From Devosia sp. (lineage in GTDB: Bacteria > Pseudomonadota > Alphaproteobacteria > Rhizobiales > Devosiaceae), in the NCBI RefSeq assembly GCF_030689745.1, contig NZ_JAUYGL010000194.1, forward strand, positions 1 through 47,216: a DNA stretch of 47,216 nucleotides. The letters are read 5' to 3'. The notes beneath the pieces were generated by a model, which was not told the origin of the DNA, did no database searches, and worked only from the letters and a program-made list of their open reading frames with translations. Positions 8,334 to 17,974 of this stretch are shown here, in pieces. The position numbers and the translations under genes are program-made. How positions within the stretch are numbered: the stretch's first letter is position 1; each line of letters begins with the position of its first letter.

Positions 8334-9437
8334 TTGACCCGTCCCAGCCTGGCCCCTATCGCCGCAGCCCTGTCTGACACCGTGCCCTTTGTCGGCCCTG
8401 AAGCTCTGGAGCGCCGGCTGGGTCAAACCTTTCTGGCGCGGTTGGGGGCCAATGAGAACCCGTTTGGCGCCGCGCCGACGGCGCTGGCTGCGATGGCGGA
8501 AGCGTTGTCGGCAGGCTGGAAATATGGGGACCCGGAAAATCACGATCTGCGGCTGGCTCTGGCCCGCCATCATGCAATACCCAGCGATGGAATCGTCATC
8601 GGCGAGGGGATCGACGGATTGCTGGGACTGGCCGTCCGACTCTATGCCGCACCCGGCGCCATTATTGTCAGTTCGCTGGGCGCCTATCCGACGCTGAACT
8701 ATCACGCTGCCGGCTTCGGCGCTGAAGTGGTGAGCGTGCCCTATCGTGAAAATGCTGAAGACCTGGTGGCGCTGGCCACGACGGCCCGACGCGAGCGCGC
8801 GTCAATCGTCTATCTGGCCAATCCCGACAATCCGATGGGCAGTTGGCACTCCGCCCAGGCCGTTACCCAATTCATCGATGCAGTTCCCCCGTCCGCGCTC
8901 ATCCTGCTCGACGAAGCCTACGGCGAATTTGCGCCGCCCGGCACCCTGCCCCCGCTGGACACCGACCGGCCCAATCTGTTGCGGCTGCGTACCTTCTCGA
9001 AGGCTTATGGGATGGCGGGTCTGCGGTGCGGCTATGCCATCGGGGAACGCCAGACGATTGCCGCCTTTGAGCGCGTCCGCAATCATTTCGGCGTCAATGC
9101 CGTCGCTCAGACCGGTGCTTTCGCCGCCATCGCGGCGCCAGAGCACCTGGACCAGGTTGTGCAGCTCACCGCAGCGTCGCGCGCTCGCATTGCCCAGATC
9201 GCCAGGGACAATGGACTGACATCCCTGCCCTCAGCCACCAATTTTGTCACCATTGATTGCGGCGGCGACGCCAGCCATGCGAGCGGCATTCTCACCGCAC
9301 TGGCGGCCCGCCGCATCTTCATTCGCAAGCCGATGGCCAGTGGGCTCGACCACTGCATCCGCATCAGCGTCGGCACCCCCGCCGATCTGGATATGCTGGC
9401 CAGCGAGCTACCCCAAGCCATAGCCGCGCTAGGGTAA
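8334..9437 (+). CDS. hisC: Histidinol-phosphate aminotransferase-like PLP enzyme
   Basis: A fold-type I, class II PLP aminotransferase of 367 residues that in histidine synthesis converts imidazole-acetol phosphate to histidinol phosphate. Visible motifs are NENPFG near residue 40, LANPDNPMGS at 161-170 (Asn contacting PLP), LLDEAYGEF at 191-199, and TFSKAYGMAGLRCGY, in which Lys223 should form the Schiff base. It ends with an arginine-containing CIRISVGTP that binds the substrate carboxylate. The start is TTG at 8334, preceded by AGGAG at good spacing. It is not in a his operon and converges on leuA, so a paralogue acting on an aromatic amino acid or other substrate is possible. Confidence 0.8.
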   Translation: MTRPSLAPIAAALSDTVPFVGPEALERRLGQTFLARLGANENPFGAAPTALAAMAEALSAGWKYGDPENHDLRLALARHHAIPSDGIVIGEGIDGLLGLAVRLYAAPGAIIVSSLGAYPTLNYHAAGFGAEVVSVPYRENAEDLVALATTARRERASIVYLANPDNPMGSWHSAQAVTQFIDAVPPSALILLDEAYGEFAPPGTLPPLDTDRPNLLRLRTFSKAYGMAGLRCGYAIGERQTIAAFERVRNHFGVNAVAQTGAFAAIAAPEHLDQVVQLTAASRARIAQIARDNGLTSLPSATNFVTIDCGGDASHASGILTALAARRIFIRKPMASGLDHCIRISVGTPADLDMLASELPQAIAALG

Positions 9438-9497
9438 CTATCCGACAATTACGTCGTCGGCAGGGCAATGTGCTGCCCCGCCGCGAAACTGTCTGGA

Positions 9498-11057
9498 CTA
9501 ACCGGCCATGGCGCCCTGCGCCGAGGCGCCCCGCTCGATCAGCAGGCGGTTATAGGCATTGAGATAGGCCCGGGCCGAGGCCACCAGCGTATCAGGCTCT
9601 GCCGCATTGCCTGACGCGATGCGGCCATTCAGTTCCAGCCGCACATGGGCGCTGGCCTGGGCATCGGTGCCGCCGGTCACGCCATCGACAGCGTAGAGCA
9701 CCAGATGGGGCTCCTGGCCCACAGCCGCCTTGATGGCGTTGAAGATGGCATCGACCGAGCCGGTGCCCTCATAGGTGACGCTCGATTCCTCGCCGTCAAT
9801 ACTCAACCGCATGTTGCACTTGTGGGTACCACCGGTCTTTGACACGACTTCCATGTCCACCAGCCTGATCCGATCGCCGACCGAGCCGACCTCGTCATCG
9901 ACCAGCGCCACGATGTCAGCGTCATAGACATGCTTCTTGCGGTCAGCCAGATCCTTGAAGCGCTGAAAAGCTTCCTGAAAGGCATTGTCGCCCAGCTCAT
10001 AGCCCAACTCACGCAGCTTGTCCTTGAACGCAGCACGGCCGGAATGCTTGCCCATCACCAGGGTGGTTTCCTTGATCCCGACACTGGCCGGGGTCATGAT
10101 CTCATAGGTCTCCGCGTTCTTGAGCATGCCGTCCTGATGGATGCCGCTCTCATGGGCAAAGGCGTTCTTGCCGACAATGGCCTTGTTGTACTGCACCGGG
10201 AAATTGGCCGCCGCCGAGACGATTCGGCTGGCGCGGGCCAGATGGGTGGTCTCGATTTCGGTGTGATAGGGCAAGGTGTCACCCCGGGTGCGCAGCGCCA
10301 TCACCACCTCTTCAAGCGCCGCATTGCCGGCCCGCTCGCCCAGGCCATTGACCGTGCATTCGATCTGCCGCGCCCCGCCGGCCACCCCGGCCAGCGAATT
10401 GGCCACGGCCAGACCCAGATCATTGTGGCAGTGCACCGAGAAAATCGCCTTGTCGGCATTGGGCACGCTTTCGATGATGGTCTTGAACATCGCAAAATGC
10501 TCGTCCGGCACCGCATAGCCGACCGTATCGGGCAGGTTGATGGTGGTCGCACCGGCCTTGATCGCGGCATCAACGCAGCGCTTGAGGAACTCCATCGGCG
10601 TGCGCGTCGCGTCCATCGCCGACCATTCAACGTCGTCGATCAGATTACGGGCATGTGCCACCGTCCGGGAGATGATCTCGATCACCTCGTCCTCAGTCTT
10701 TTTCATCTGGTGCGCCAGATGGATCGGCGAGGTGGAGACAAAAGTATGAATGCGCCCCTTCTGGGCATAGCGCACCGCTTCACCGGCCCGGTCAATATCG
10801 GCAGTAATGGCCCGGGCGAGGCCGGCGACAGTGGCGCGCTTGACCTGCTTGGCCACCGCGACCACGGCTTCAAAATCACCATTGGAGGCAATAGGGAAAC
10901 CGGCCTCGATGATGTCGACGCCCATCTCGTCGAGCGCTTCGGCGACCTGCAGCTTTTCTTCCAGCGTCATGGTGGCGCCGGGCGATTGTTCGCCGTCGCG
11001 CAACGTCGTGTCGAAAATGAAAACGCGGTCGGTATTGGTATCGGTGGTGGTGGTCAT
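9498..11057 (-). CDS. leuA: 2-isopropylmalate synthase
   Basis: The first committed step of leucine synthesis: condenses acetyl-CoA with 2-oxoisovalerate. It has 519 residues, the long LeuA type with a C-terminal regulatory domain. Motifs: [12 protein letters not shown] (metal and substrate binding), [13 protein letters not shown] (metal-binding HxH), [13 protein letters not shown], and [17 protein letters not shown]. The C-terminal part from about residue 390 ([13 protein letters not shown] onward) is the leucine-sensing allosteric domain. ATG 11057 (MTTTTDTNT) is chosen over the in-frame ATG 11108, because AGGGACGACACC precedes it and the longer form would translate the regulatory stem. Expression is probably controlled by the leader at 11067-11296. 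It converges on hisC with a 60-bp gap. Confidence 0.97.
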   Translation of the reverse strand: MTTTTDTNTDRVFIFDTTLRDGEQSPGATMTLEEKLQVAEALDEMGVDIIEAGFPIASNGDFEAVVAVAKQVKRATVAGLARAITADIDRAGEAVRYAQKGRIHTFVSTSPIHLAHQMKKTEDEVIEIISRTVAHARNLIDDVEWSAMDATRTPMEFLKRCVDAAIKAGATTINLPDTVGYAVPDEHFAMFKTIIESVPNADKAIFSVHCHNDLGLAVANSLAGVAGGARQIECTVNGLGERAGNAALEEVVMALRTRGDTLPYHTEIETTHLARASRIVSAAANFPVQYNKAIVGKNAFAHESGIHQDGMLKNAETYEIMTPASVGIKETTLVMGKHSGRAAFKDKLRELGYELGDNAFQEAFQRFKDLADRKKHVYDADIVALVDDEVGSVGDRIRLVDMEVVSKTGGTHKCNMRLSIDGEESSVTYEGTGSVDAIFNAIKAAVGQEPHLVLYAVDGVTGGTDAQASAHVRLELNGRIASGNAAEPDTLVASARAYLNAYNRLLIERGASAQGAMAG

Positions 11058-11066
11058 GGTGTCGTC

Positions 11067-11183
11067 CCTATCAGTCGGCCCAGAGCAATGCTCTGATAGG
11101 CCGGACATTTACTGTGCGGCTGGTGGCGTAATCCCCTGACGACCCGCTCGGTAATCCGAGCAGCCGGTGATCAGGGGCTGATA
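11067..11183 (-). promoter_or_regulatory. leuA leader: mutually exclusive stems ending in a Shine-Dalgarno-blocking hairpin
   Basis: On the minus-strand transcript five related segments follow one another: UAUCAG inside the leader codons (11178-11183), CCCCUGAU at the leader stop (11170-11177), UCAGGGG (11133-11139), CCUAUCAG (11093-11100) and CUGAUAGG (11067-11074). Segments 1-2, 2-3, 2-4, 4-5 and 1-5 can each pair. The 2-3 stem encloses a second perfect hairpin (GCTCGG/CCGAGC). The last arm runs into AUAGGGA, the leuA ribosome site, so the 4-5 hairpin would hide it. There is no U-run, which suggests translational rather than terminator-type attenuation. The pairings are seen in the sequence; the mechanism is inferred. 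Confidence 0.65.
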
Positions 11184-11296
11184 AGAAGGAGCAGGAGTGC
11201 GGCGGGCAGCAGCAGCAAGCTGGCAGCAATAATCAGGCGGGCCCGCAGGGCGTCGCGCTGGCTGATTGCAATGGCTTGAGCGCGAGTGCGCGGCAT
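11171..11296 (-). CDS. leuA leader peptide, Leu-rich, 41 residues
   Basis: A short open frame from ATG 11296 to TGA 11171, upstream of leuA on the same strand. It has its own Shine-Dalgarno (AGGA, 8 bases before the ATG). Of 41 residues 11 are Leu, ten of them in the second half, ending LLLLPAALLLLLISP. Stretches of codons for the end product just before alternative RNA stems are the hallmark of amino-acid leader peptides. Ribosomes short of charged tRNA-Leu would stall in the Leu runs and free or cover the downstream segments. It could instead be a tiny membrane peptide, since the tail is hydrophobic, but the position favours attenuation. Confidence 0.75.
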   Translation of the reverse strand: MPRTRAQAIAISQRDALRARLIIAASLLLLPAALLLLLISP

Positions 11297-11388
11297 GGAT
11301 CAATTCCTGATGTCCTCTCAACATGCGCGAAACCTGTCGAAGGCGCAAGCCCAACCGCCCCCTAAGGGGTGCTTTTTGCTTGACCCGC

Positions 11389-12273
11389 TCAATCACCCAG
11401 ATCCAGTTTGCCCTCGCCCACCACGATCGCCTGCCCGCCAATACCACCATGCACCAGCTTCCCCTGCTCCTTGCGGAACTGGATGAGGATACGGCAGGGC
11501 CGGCCCATTTCATGCCCCTGTCGCAGTACCAGATCGGTCTGCCCACTCGCTTCCGCGTGTTCCGCCAGCAGGCCGATCAGCGCCGCTGCTGCGGATCCTG
11601 TCCCAGGGTCCTCCCCCAGACCCATGCCAAACATCCGGGCGGCCAGATCAATACCGTGTTCCTCGGGCGTCTGGGTGAAGACATAGGCCGAGTGATGCTC
11701 ATGGCTGAACACCTGATGCCAAACCACCGGATTGAGGGTGATGCGCTTGAGCACGCTGGCATCGCGTACCGGCACGAGGTGGAACGGCACCCCGGCAGTG
11801 AACACCGCCGGCCGGTAGTCGCCAAAACCAATGTCGGCGGCATCAATGCCCAGTGCCTGCGCCAGCCCCGCCGTGTCGATAAGTGGCGCCACCCGTGACG
11901 GCAGGCGCGGTAGCGCAAAACGCGCCTCGCCCGTGCGTTTGTCGAGCTTTTCAACCAGCGCCGTCACCAGGCCGATCTTTTCATCTATGCGGACGGCGGT
12001 CACATCCTTGGTCAACCCCAGCACCACCGCCGCGCCAATGGTCGGATGGCCGGCAAAGGGCAGTTCTTCATAGGGCGTAAAGATGCGGATGGCTGCCGTG
12101 CTGCGCTCGCCACGCGGTTTGAGCACAAACACCGTCTCGCTGAGATTGAACTCGCAGGCGATCGCCTGCATCTCACCGTCGAGCAGGCGGTCCGCATTGG
12201 TCACCACGGCAAGCTGGTTGCCCTTGAGCCGCTCTCGCGTGAAGACGTCCAGCAGCAGATAATTGAGCTTCAT
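11389..12273 (-). CDS. PhzF family isomerase/epimerase-like protein
   Basis: A 294-residue two-domain protein of the PhzF/DapF fold. Motifs: GNQLAVV near residue 19, CEFNLSETVFV (the Glu is the catalytic acid/base in PhzF), TPYEELPFAGHPTIGAA, and near the C-terminus GEDPGTGSAAAAL. In phenazine producers PhzF isomerises dihydro-hydroxyanthranilate, but most family members lie outside phenazine loci and have no known substrate, and no other phz gene is here. ATG 12273 follows GAGGACGCG; the in-frame extension to 12333 runs into the upstream gene and is rejected. It is last in a three-gene operon, 8 bp after the UPF0303 stop. Confidence 0.88.
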   Translation of the reverse strand: MKLNYLLLDVFTRERLKGNQLAVVTNADRLLDGEMQAIACEFNLSETVFVLKPRGERSTAAIRIFTPYEELPFAGHPTIGAAVVLGLTKDVTAVRIDEKIGLVTALVEKLDKRTGEARFALPRLPSRVAPLIDTAGLAQALGIDAADIGFGDYRPAVFTAGVPFHLVPVRDASVLKRITLNPVVWHQVFSHEHHSAYVFTQTPEEHGIDLAARMFGMGLGEDPGTGSAAAALIGLLAEHAEASGQTDLVLRQGHEMGRPCRILIQFRKEQGKLVHGGIGGQAIVVGEGKLDLGD

Positions 12274-12281
12274 CGCGTCCT

Positions 12282-12773
12282 CTACTCCGCCGGCAGGGCA
12301 TAGATGGCGTGGTCGAAACCAAGATGGTCGCACAGCGCGGCAACCGCAACGCCATGGTCACTCCGCCCGGGCAGGCCGGAAATGGTCAGGCACCCGACAA
12401 TGCCCGCGCCCTTGACCCGGATCGGAAACCCACCCCCTGCAATGACATAGTCAGCCGGGTCGGCACCGGACTGCAGCGAGAACGGCGCCTCGCCCCGCTC
12501 CAGCACCATGCGGTAGCTGGCACGCTGAAAGCGGCGCACCGTATTGATCTTGCGACGTACCCATTCGGCATTGTCGGCGCTCGTGCCGGGCGTGGCGGCA
12601 AAGAACATCTGCCGGTCCCAGCTGCGTACATCCACCACCAGCGACAGCCCTTCGGCCAGTGCCCGGTCGCGGATGGCGCTCCCCAGTTTGAATGCGACGG
12701 CCTCGTCGAATTCGGCAAGCACTAGGTCCTGCTCCTGCTGCTTGACGAGGGCAATATCTTCGGCGGCGGCCAT
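12282..12773 (-). CDS. UPF0303 / heme-degrading-domain family protein
   Basis: A 163-residue soluble protein of the UPF0303 family, related to GlcG/HbpS. Recognised from WDRQMFFAATPGTSADNAEWVRR, a Ser-Tyr-Arg stretch (ASYRMVLE), and GGGFPIRVKGAGIVGCLTISGLP, in which a beta-hairpin and Gly-rich turn close the fold. Relatives bind or degrade heme, or act as small ligand-binding proteins. The start at 12773 (MAAAEDIALV) lies one base after the stop of the GFA gene, so the two are coupled. The longer in-frame start at 12845 lies within that gene and is rejected. Function is uncertain. Confidence 0.8.
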   Translation of the reverse strand: MAAAEDIALVKQQEQDLVLAEFDEAVAFKLGSAIRDRALAEGLSLVVDVRSWDRQMFFAATPGTSADNAEWVRRKINTVRRFQRASYRMVLERGEAPFSLQSGADPADYVIAGGGFPIRVKGAGIVGCLTISGLPGRSDHGVAVAALCDHLGFDHAIYALPAE

Positions 12774-12774
12774 G

Positions 12775-13245
12775 TCAGGTGTCCTTGTGGGTATGGCGGG
12801 TCCAGGCATCGTAGAGTGGCTGGCGATCCGTGGCGCCCTTGGCAAAATTGGTTTGCGCCGGGTCGATGCTTACCCAGGCCGCCTTGCTGTCGGTCCAGAT
12901 ATTGCCCACCGGCGCTGCCCCGTCCATGTCGTCGAGCGTTCCGGCCCGCGCCACCTTGATGCCGGGTGCCGGCGGCTCGTTCCAGATCCAGCCATGGCAA
13001 TGGGCGCAGAAGTTCATGACGATGACATTGCCGCTGTCAGCCGTGCGACGATACTGCACCAGTTGCCCGGACAGCAGCTCGAAATCCTCGTCGCGCACGA
13101 TCATGGACATCGACCACCCCGCGCCCGAATAGCGCTGGCAGTCCTTGCAGTGGCAATTATAGACCGATAGCGGGCTGGCCTTGAGCCGGTATCGCACCGC
13201 ACCACACTGGCAGCCGCCTTCGACTGGAAATTCTGGCAGATTCAC
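12775..13245 (-). CDS. GFA family zinc protein
   Basis: A 156-residue member of the glutathione-dependent formaldehyde-activating (GFA/Mss4-like) family. All expected zinc ligands are visible: GGCQCGAVRY near residue 10, CHCKDCQRYSG near 31, and FCAHCHG near 80 (a CxxC pair; the usual GFA form is CxxCG). Most bacterial GFA proteins have no proven substrate; formaldehyde handling is inferred only from the family name. It is the first gene of the GFA/UPF0303/PhzF operon, so its promoter should lie in the 131-bp gap upstream, where I saw no clear boxes. Confidence 0.88.
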   Translation of the reverse strand: MNLPEFPVEGGCQCGAVRYRLKASPLSVYNCHCKDCQRYSGAGWSMSMIVRDEDFELLSGQLVQYRRTADSGNVIVMNFCAHCHGWIWNEPPAPGIKVARAGTLDDMDGAAPVGNIWTDSKAAWVSIDPAQTNFAKGATDRQPLYDAWTRHTHKDT

Positions 13246-13376
13246 CGCACCCTCCGCGACTCGGACCCGGCATCACGTCTAGACGAAGTTCGAACAGCGC
13301 AAAAGTGCGACCTGCCACGATTTCGTCCGTCGACAGCCTCGCGATGCGGGCAGCAACAGCAGAATTTTGGCGACAC

Positions 13377-15149
13377 TCAGGTCGGGTTGGCCGGCTCGCT
13401 GACCCCATGGCGGATACGCTCCAGGCGCTTCTCCTTGTTGAGCCATTCCTGAGCGTCGGCCGACTGGAACATCTCCAGATCCTCCTCATGCGCACTGACC
13501 GGCGTCATGGCGACATCCGTATAGGCGAACTTGTTGGGGTCCTTCTCCACCCGGCGGTAGATCATGCCGAATCGCAAATAAAGCCGGGCCCAGGCCATCA
13601 GCTTGAGCGCCGTCTCGCTCCAGTAGCGTGGATAGAACAGCAGCGGATGCTCCAGTCCCAGTTCAGGTCGTCGCGCGTGGCGGAACTTGAGCCGCACGCC
13701 GCCGCCCTCGAGCGGATGCACGCCCTCGATCTGCACCGAGCCGACGAACCAGGTGACCAGGAACAGGATGTTGGATGCGGCAATGCCACTGGCAATTGCC
13801 CGCCGCATGATCGTCTCGACGTGTTCGGGTGTGTAGTAGCGCTCCCAGGCATGGGCATAGATGCCCTCCCACTGCGCCCGGCTCATAATGGGATGGGCCG
13901 TGGTCATGTGATTGAGATCGTATTTGTTGAGGTCGGGGTCCATGTCCACCCCGGCACGATGCAGCTTCTGGTGATCCTCAGAGCCCGGCAGCGGCGTGAG
14001 GAAGAAAAATTCCAGGATATCGACCGGCAACTCGCGCTTGATCACGTCGATGTCGTGCATGATCCGCTCGGGTGTGTCGCCGGGAAAACCCAGGATATAG
14101 CCCGCATAGGTGATAACATGATGCGCCTTCCAGGCCAGCAGCATGGTGCGGTATTCGGTGATCTTGTTCTGCTTCTTCTTGGCGCCCATCAGGTTGGCCG
14201 GGTTGACGTTCTCGAGGCCAATGAAGACCCGTTTGACCCCCGCCCGCGCGCATTTCTCCACGAAGTGCTCGATCTTGTGGCAGAGCGTATCGACCTGGAT
14301 GATGAAGTTGAAGTGGAGCTTCTCCACCTCCCGCATATGGATCAGCCGATCCATGATCGGCTCCCAATCCTTGTTGCGGGCAAAATTGTCGTCAGTGATG
14401 AAGAAGCGATAAACGCCCTGTGCCAGGTTGGCCCGCACGATTTTCTCGATATCATCGGGCGACCGCCGCCGCGACTTGCGCCCCTGCACATTGATGATGG
14501 TGCAGAACGAACACTGGTAGGGACAGCCCCTGCCCGCATCAAAGCTGGTGAGATTATATGCCGTCTTGCCGACATGGCCGGCGGGCATAAACGGCACCGG
14601 CGTATCTTCGATGCCCGGCAGGTCGTTCATGAAATTGTAGAGCGGCTTGAGCGCCCCGTTGTTGGCATCGCGCAGCACGTCCTCCAGCCGCCCCTCCGCC
14701 TCTCCGGCAAACAGCGATATCCCCATCGCCTGTGCTTCCCTGAACCGCGCATCCTCGCCATTGAGCATGGAGATGACGCCCGAAACGTGAAAGCCGCCGA
14801 TACCGACCTGGATGCCGCGCGCCCGCAGTGGCCGCGCAATGTCGAGGGCGCGCGGGAACTGGTTGGATTGTACCCCGACCAGCATCACCATGCCGATATC
14901 GGCCGCCTCGATATCTCGGGCGATCCGGTCGATATGCACTTCGGTATTGGTCTCGTCCATGGCGTGGACGTCGATCTCGGTATCGGGCCCCAGCGCCTGC
15001 CGGTCGATACAGTCCTGCGTCAGCCCATAGACGGCCGCCAGCGAATTGGACGGGATGGGGGACTTCCACCACTGGATCACATAGCCGTCGTCGTCGTAGT
15101 GCGAGGGCTTGATCAGGTAGAGACAAAATCTGCGCGTGGTCGCCGCCAT
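13377..15149 (-). CDS. B12-binding-type radical SAM protein
   Basis: A 590-residue protein with a radical SAM core. The cluster-binding motif CPYQCSFC has Cys209, Cys213 and Cys216 (CxxxCxxC), followed by TIINVQGRKSRRRSP. The first 200 residues look like a Rossmann-type cobalamin-binding domain as in the B12-binding radical SAM class (strands VMLVGVQSN and VGIGGFHVSG), although the classical DxHxxG ligand motif is absent. Later motifs are FFITDDNFARN, IGLENVNPANL and LGFPGDTPERI. The C-terminal 180 residues are of unknown type. Such enzymes methylate or rearrange lipids, hopanoids, tetrapyrroles or peptides. It stands alone, with no precursor peptide or partner nearby, so no substrate can be named. 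Confidence 0.85.
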   Translation of the reverse strand: MAATTRRFCLYLIKPSHYDDDGYVIQWWKSPIPSNSLAAVYGLTQDCIDRQALGPDTEIDVHAMDETNTEVHIDRIARDIEAADIGMVMLVGVQSNQFPRALDIARPLRARGIQVGIGGFHVSGVISMLNGEDARFREAQAMGISLFAGEAEGRLEDVLRDANNGALKPLYNFMNDLPGIEDTPVPFMPAGHVGKTAYNLTSFDAGRGCPYQCSFCTIINVQGRKSRRRSPDDIEKIVRANLAQGVYRFFITDDNFARNKDWEPIMDRLIHMREVEKLHFNFIIQVDTLCHKIEHFVEKCARAGVKRVFIGLENVNPANLMGAKKKQNKITEYRTMLLAWKAHHVITYAGYILGFPGDTPERIMHDIDVIKRELPVDILEFFFLTPLPGSEDHQKLHRAGVDMDPDLNKYDLNHMTTAHPIMSRAQWEGIYAHAWERYYTPEHVETIMRRAIASGIAASNILFLVTWFVGSVQIEGVHPLEGGGVRLKFRHARRPELGLEHPLLFYPRYWSETALKLMAWARLYLRFGMIYRRVEKDPNKFAYTDVAMTPVSAHEEDLEMFQSADAQEWLNKEKRLERIRHGVSEPANPT

Positions 15150-15243
15150 GAATCACCTACCGGTTGATAAGTCCGACAAGAAGACGCCGCGCTAGACTAG
15201 CCTCGTTACTTCAATAAGGAAAGATGCCGATCCTGCAGCAGGT

Positions 15244-15969
15244 CTATTCGGCAAATATTCGTCCGGCAAAGAACGCTTCTGCCAGGGCGACTGCATAGGG
15301 CACGCAACCGGCGGCTTCAGCGTCTGCCCGCGAGCGCACGATGACCACGTCAGCCAGTTCCCGGTGTTGCTGGAGGGCCAGATTGGCGCGAATGCGGTTC
15401 ACCAGCATATGCGCCGGTTCAGCAAAGTGCAGCACCTGACCGACCGAAATCACTGAGTGGTCGAGTATCGCTACCGTCACCCCCACCCGCGCCTCGGCGA
15501 CCGACAGACCGGTTTCCTCCACCAGTTCAAGCGCGATACAGCGTAGGTAATCAACCCGCCCATCGGGCATTACGTCGCGCGGCTCCAGCGAGCCACCGGG
15601 GGGGTAGACGCGCCCGGCATTGGCCGTGTGGTTACCCATCACGCCATAGATCAGTGCCCCGTCCTGGCTAACGATCAACGCCCAGCCAAACGCATGCCGC
15701 ACGCCAATCTCGGGAAACCCGCGACTGCGCCAGGCCAGCAGAGCCGAATAGGCGTCTTCGCGCGCCTCCGCCCGCAACACGCCGTCGCCAGCGACGAGCG
15801 GTTCACCGCCCACCGCAGACAGCCCCAATATCCGGCCATCCCACAGGTGCGGATTGACTGCTACCGCTTTCGCCCAGTGGTCGGCCACAGCCGCGCGCAG
15901 ATCAGGCGGCAACGGCCAGGCGCCCGGCACCATGCGGATCACGATATCGGTAACAGGAACAATCTGCAT
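15244..15969 (-). CDS. NUDIX domain protein with an altered Nudix box
   Basis: A 241-residue protein. The central part is NUDIX-like: a strand around WALIVSQDGALIYGVMGNH, then YPPGGSLEPRDVMPDGRVD and CIALELVEETGLSV. In the standard box (GX5EX7REUXEEXGU) the Arg before the first catalytic Glu is replaced by Leu, and extra residues lie between the Gly-rich loop and the helix; the EE pair needed for Mg is present. It may hydrolyse a different nucleoside diphosphate derivative or be weakly active. The first ATG at 15969 is only 7 bases beyond the T-rich tail of the ilvC terminator and has no visible Shine-Dalgarno, so the start is uncertain. Confidence 0.75.
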   Translation of the reverse strand: MQIVPVTDIVIRMVPGAWPLPPDLRAAVADHWAKAVAVNPHLWDGRILGLSAVGGEPLVAGDGVLRAEAREDAYSALLAWRSRGFPEIGVRHAFGWALIVSQDGALIYGVMGNHTANAGRVYPPGGSLEPRDVMPDGRVDYLRCIALELVEETGLSVAEARVGVTVAILDHSVISVGQVLHFAEPAHMLVNRIRANLALQQHRELADVVIVRSRADAEAAGCVPYAVALAEAFFAGRIFAE

Positions 15970-15998
15970 AACAAGAAACGGGGGCCGCAGCCCCCGTT
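15970..15998 (-). terminator. Rho-independent-type terminator of ilvC
   Basis: On the minus strand the ilvC stop is followed by AACGGGGGC, a four-base loop, GCCCCCGTT and then a T-rich tail. Arms are 15990-15998 and 15977-15985, 9 bp and perfect. The tail ends directly at the start codon of the NUDIX gene. Confidence 0.8.
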
Positions 15999-16005
15999 CT
16001 CAGTT

Positions 16006-17701
<1,696 letters not shown>

Positions 17702-17754
17702 AGTGCAAGTCCTCGCAATCATGCCGAACGGTTTCGGCCAATTTCGTTCGTAGG

Positions 17755-17770
17755 CGTACCGTACGGTACG
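17755..17770. promoter_or_regulatory. Perfect 16-bp palindrome, probable TetR operator
   Basis: CGTACCGTACGGTACG reads the same on both strands. It lies in the 273-bp gap between the TetR start and the divergent Old Yellow Enzyme start, in the right place to cover the TetR promoter. TACGG repeats overlap its right half. Binding is inferred from position and symmetry. Confidence 0.65.
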
Positions 17771-17974
17771 GTTCGACGCAAGGGAAATATTGGATTGATC
17801 TGGGGGGAATTCACTCGTCGGGCATCACATGGTTATCCCGCGTCGGCGTAGTGCCAACGATGCTGGCTCCCTTAATATTCGTCCAGCTTTTCTTTCATCG
17901 GCACTTGCCGATGAACGCGTTAGTGTCCATCTTGGGCGAGCCATCCTCCCGGCCCCCAGCAATAGAGCCCTTTC

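Noticed and set aside
8110..8337. A 75-codon plus-strand frame upstream of hisC
   Set aside because: No ribosome site, irregular composition and no recognisable domain; treated as intergenic.
8334..9437. A toxin-antitoxin or defence module near the RHH gene or hisC
   Set aside because: The RHH gene at 42181 has no toxin-sized partner, being flanked by sspB and asmA, and hisC is a standard aminotransferase.
11358..11377. Possible terminator between phzF and the leuA leader
   Set aside because: The CCCC/GGGG stem is only 4 bp and its T-run is on the plus strand, where no gene ends; too weak to call.
13305..15167. A 620-codon plus-strand open frame opposite the radical SAM gene
   Set aside because: It has no family motifs or ribosome site, and the minus strand encodes a clear radical SAM enzyme; it is an antisense shadow caused by high GC.
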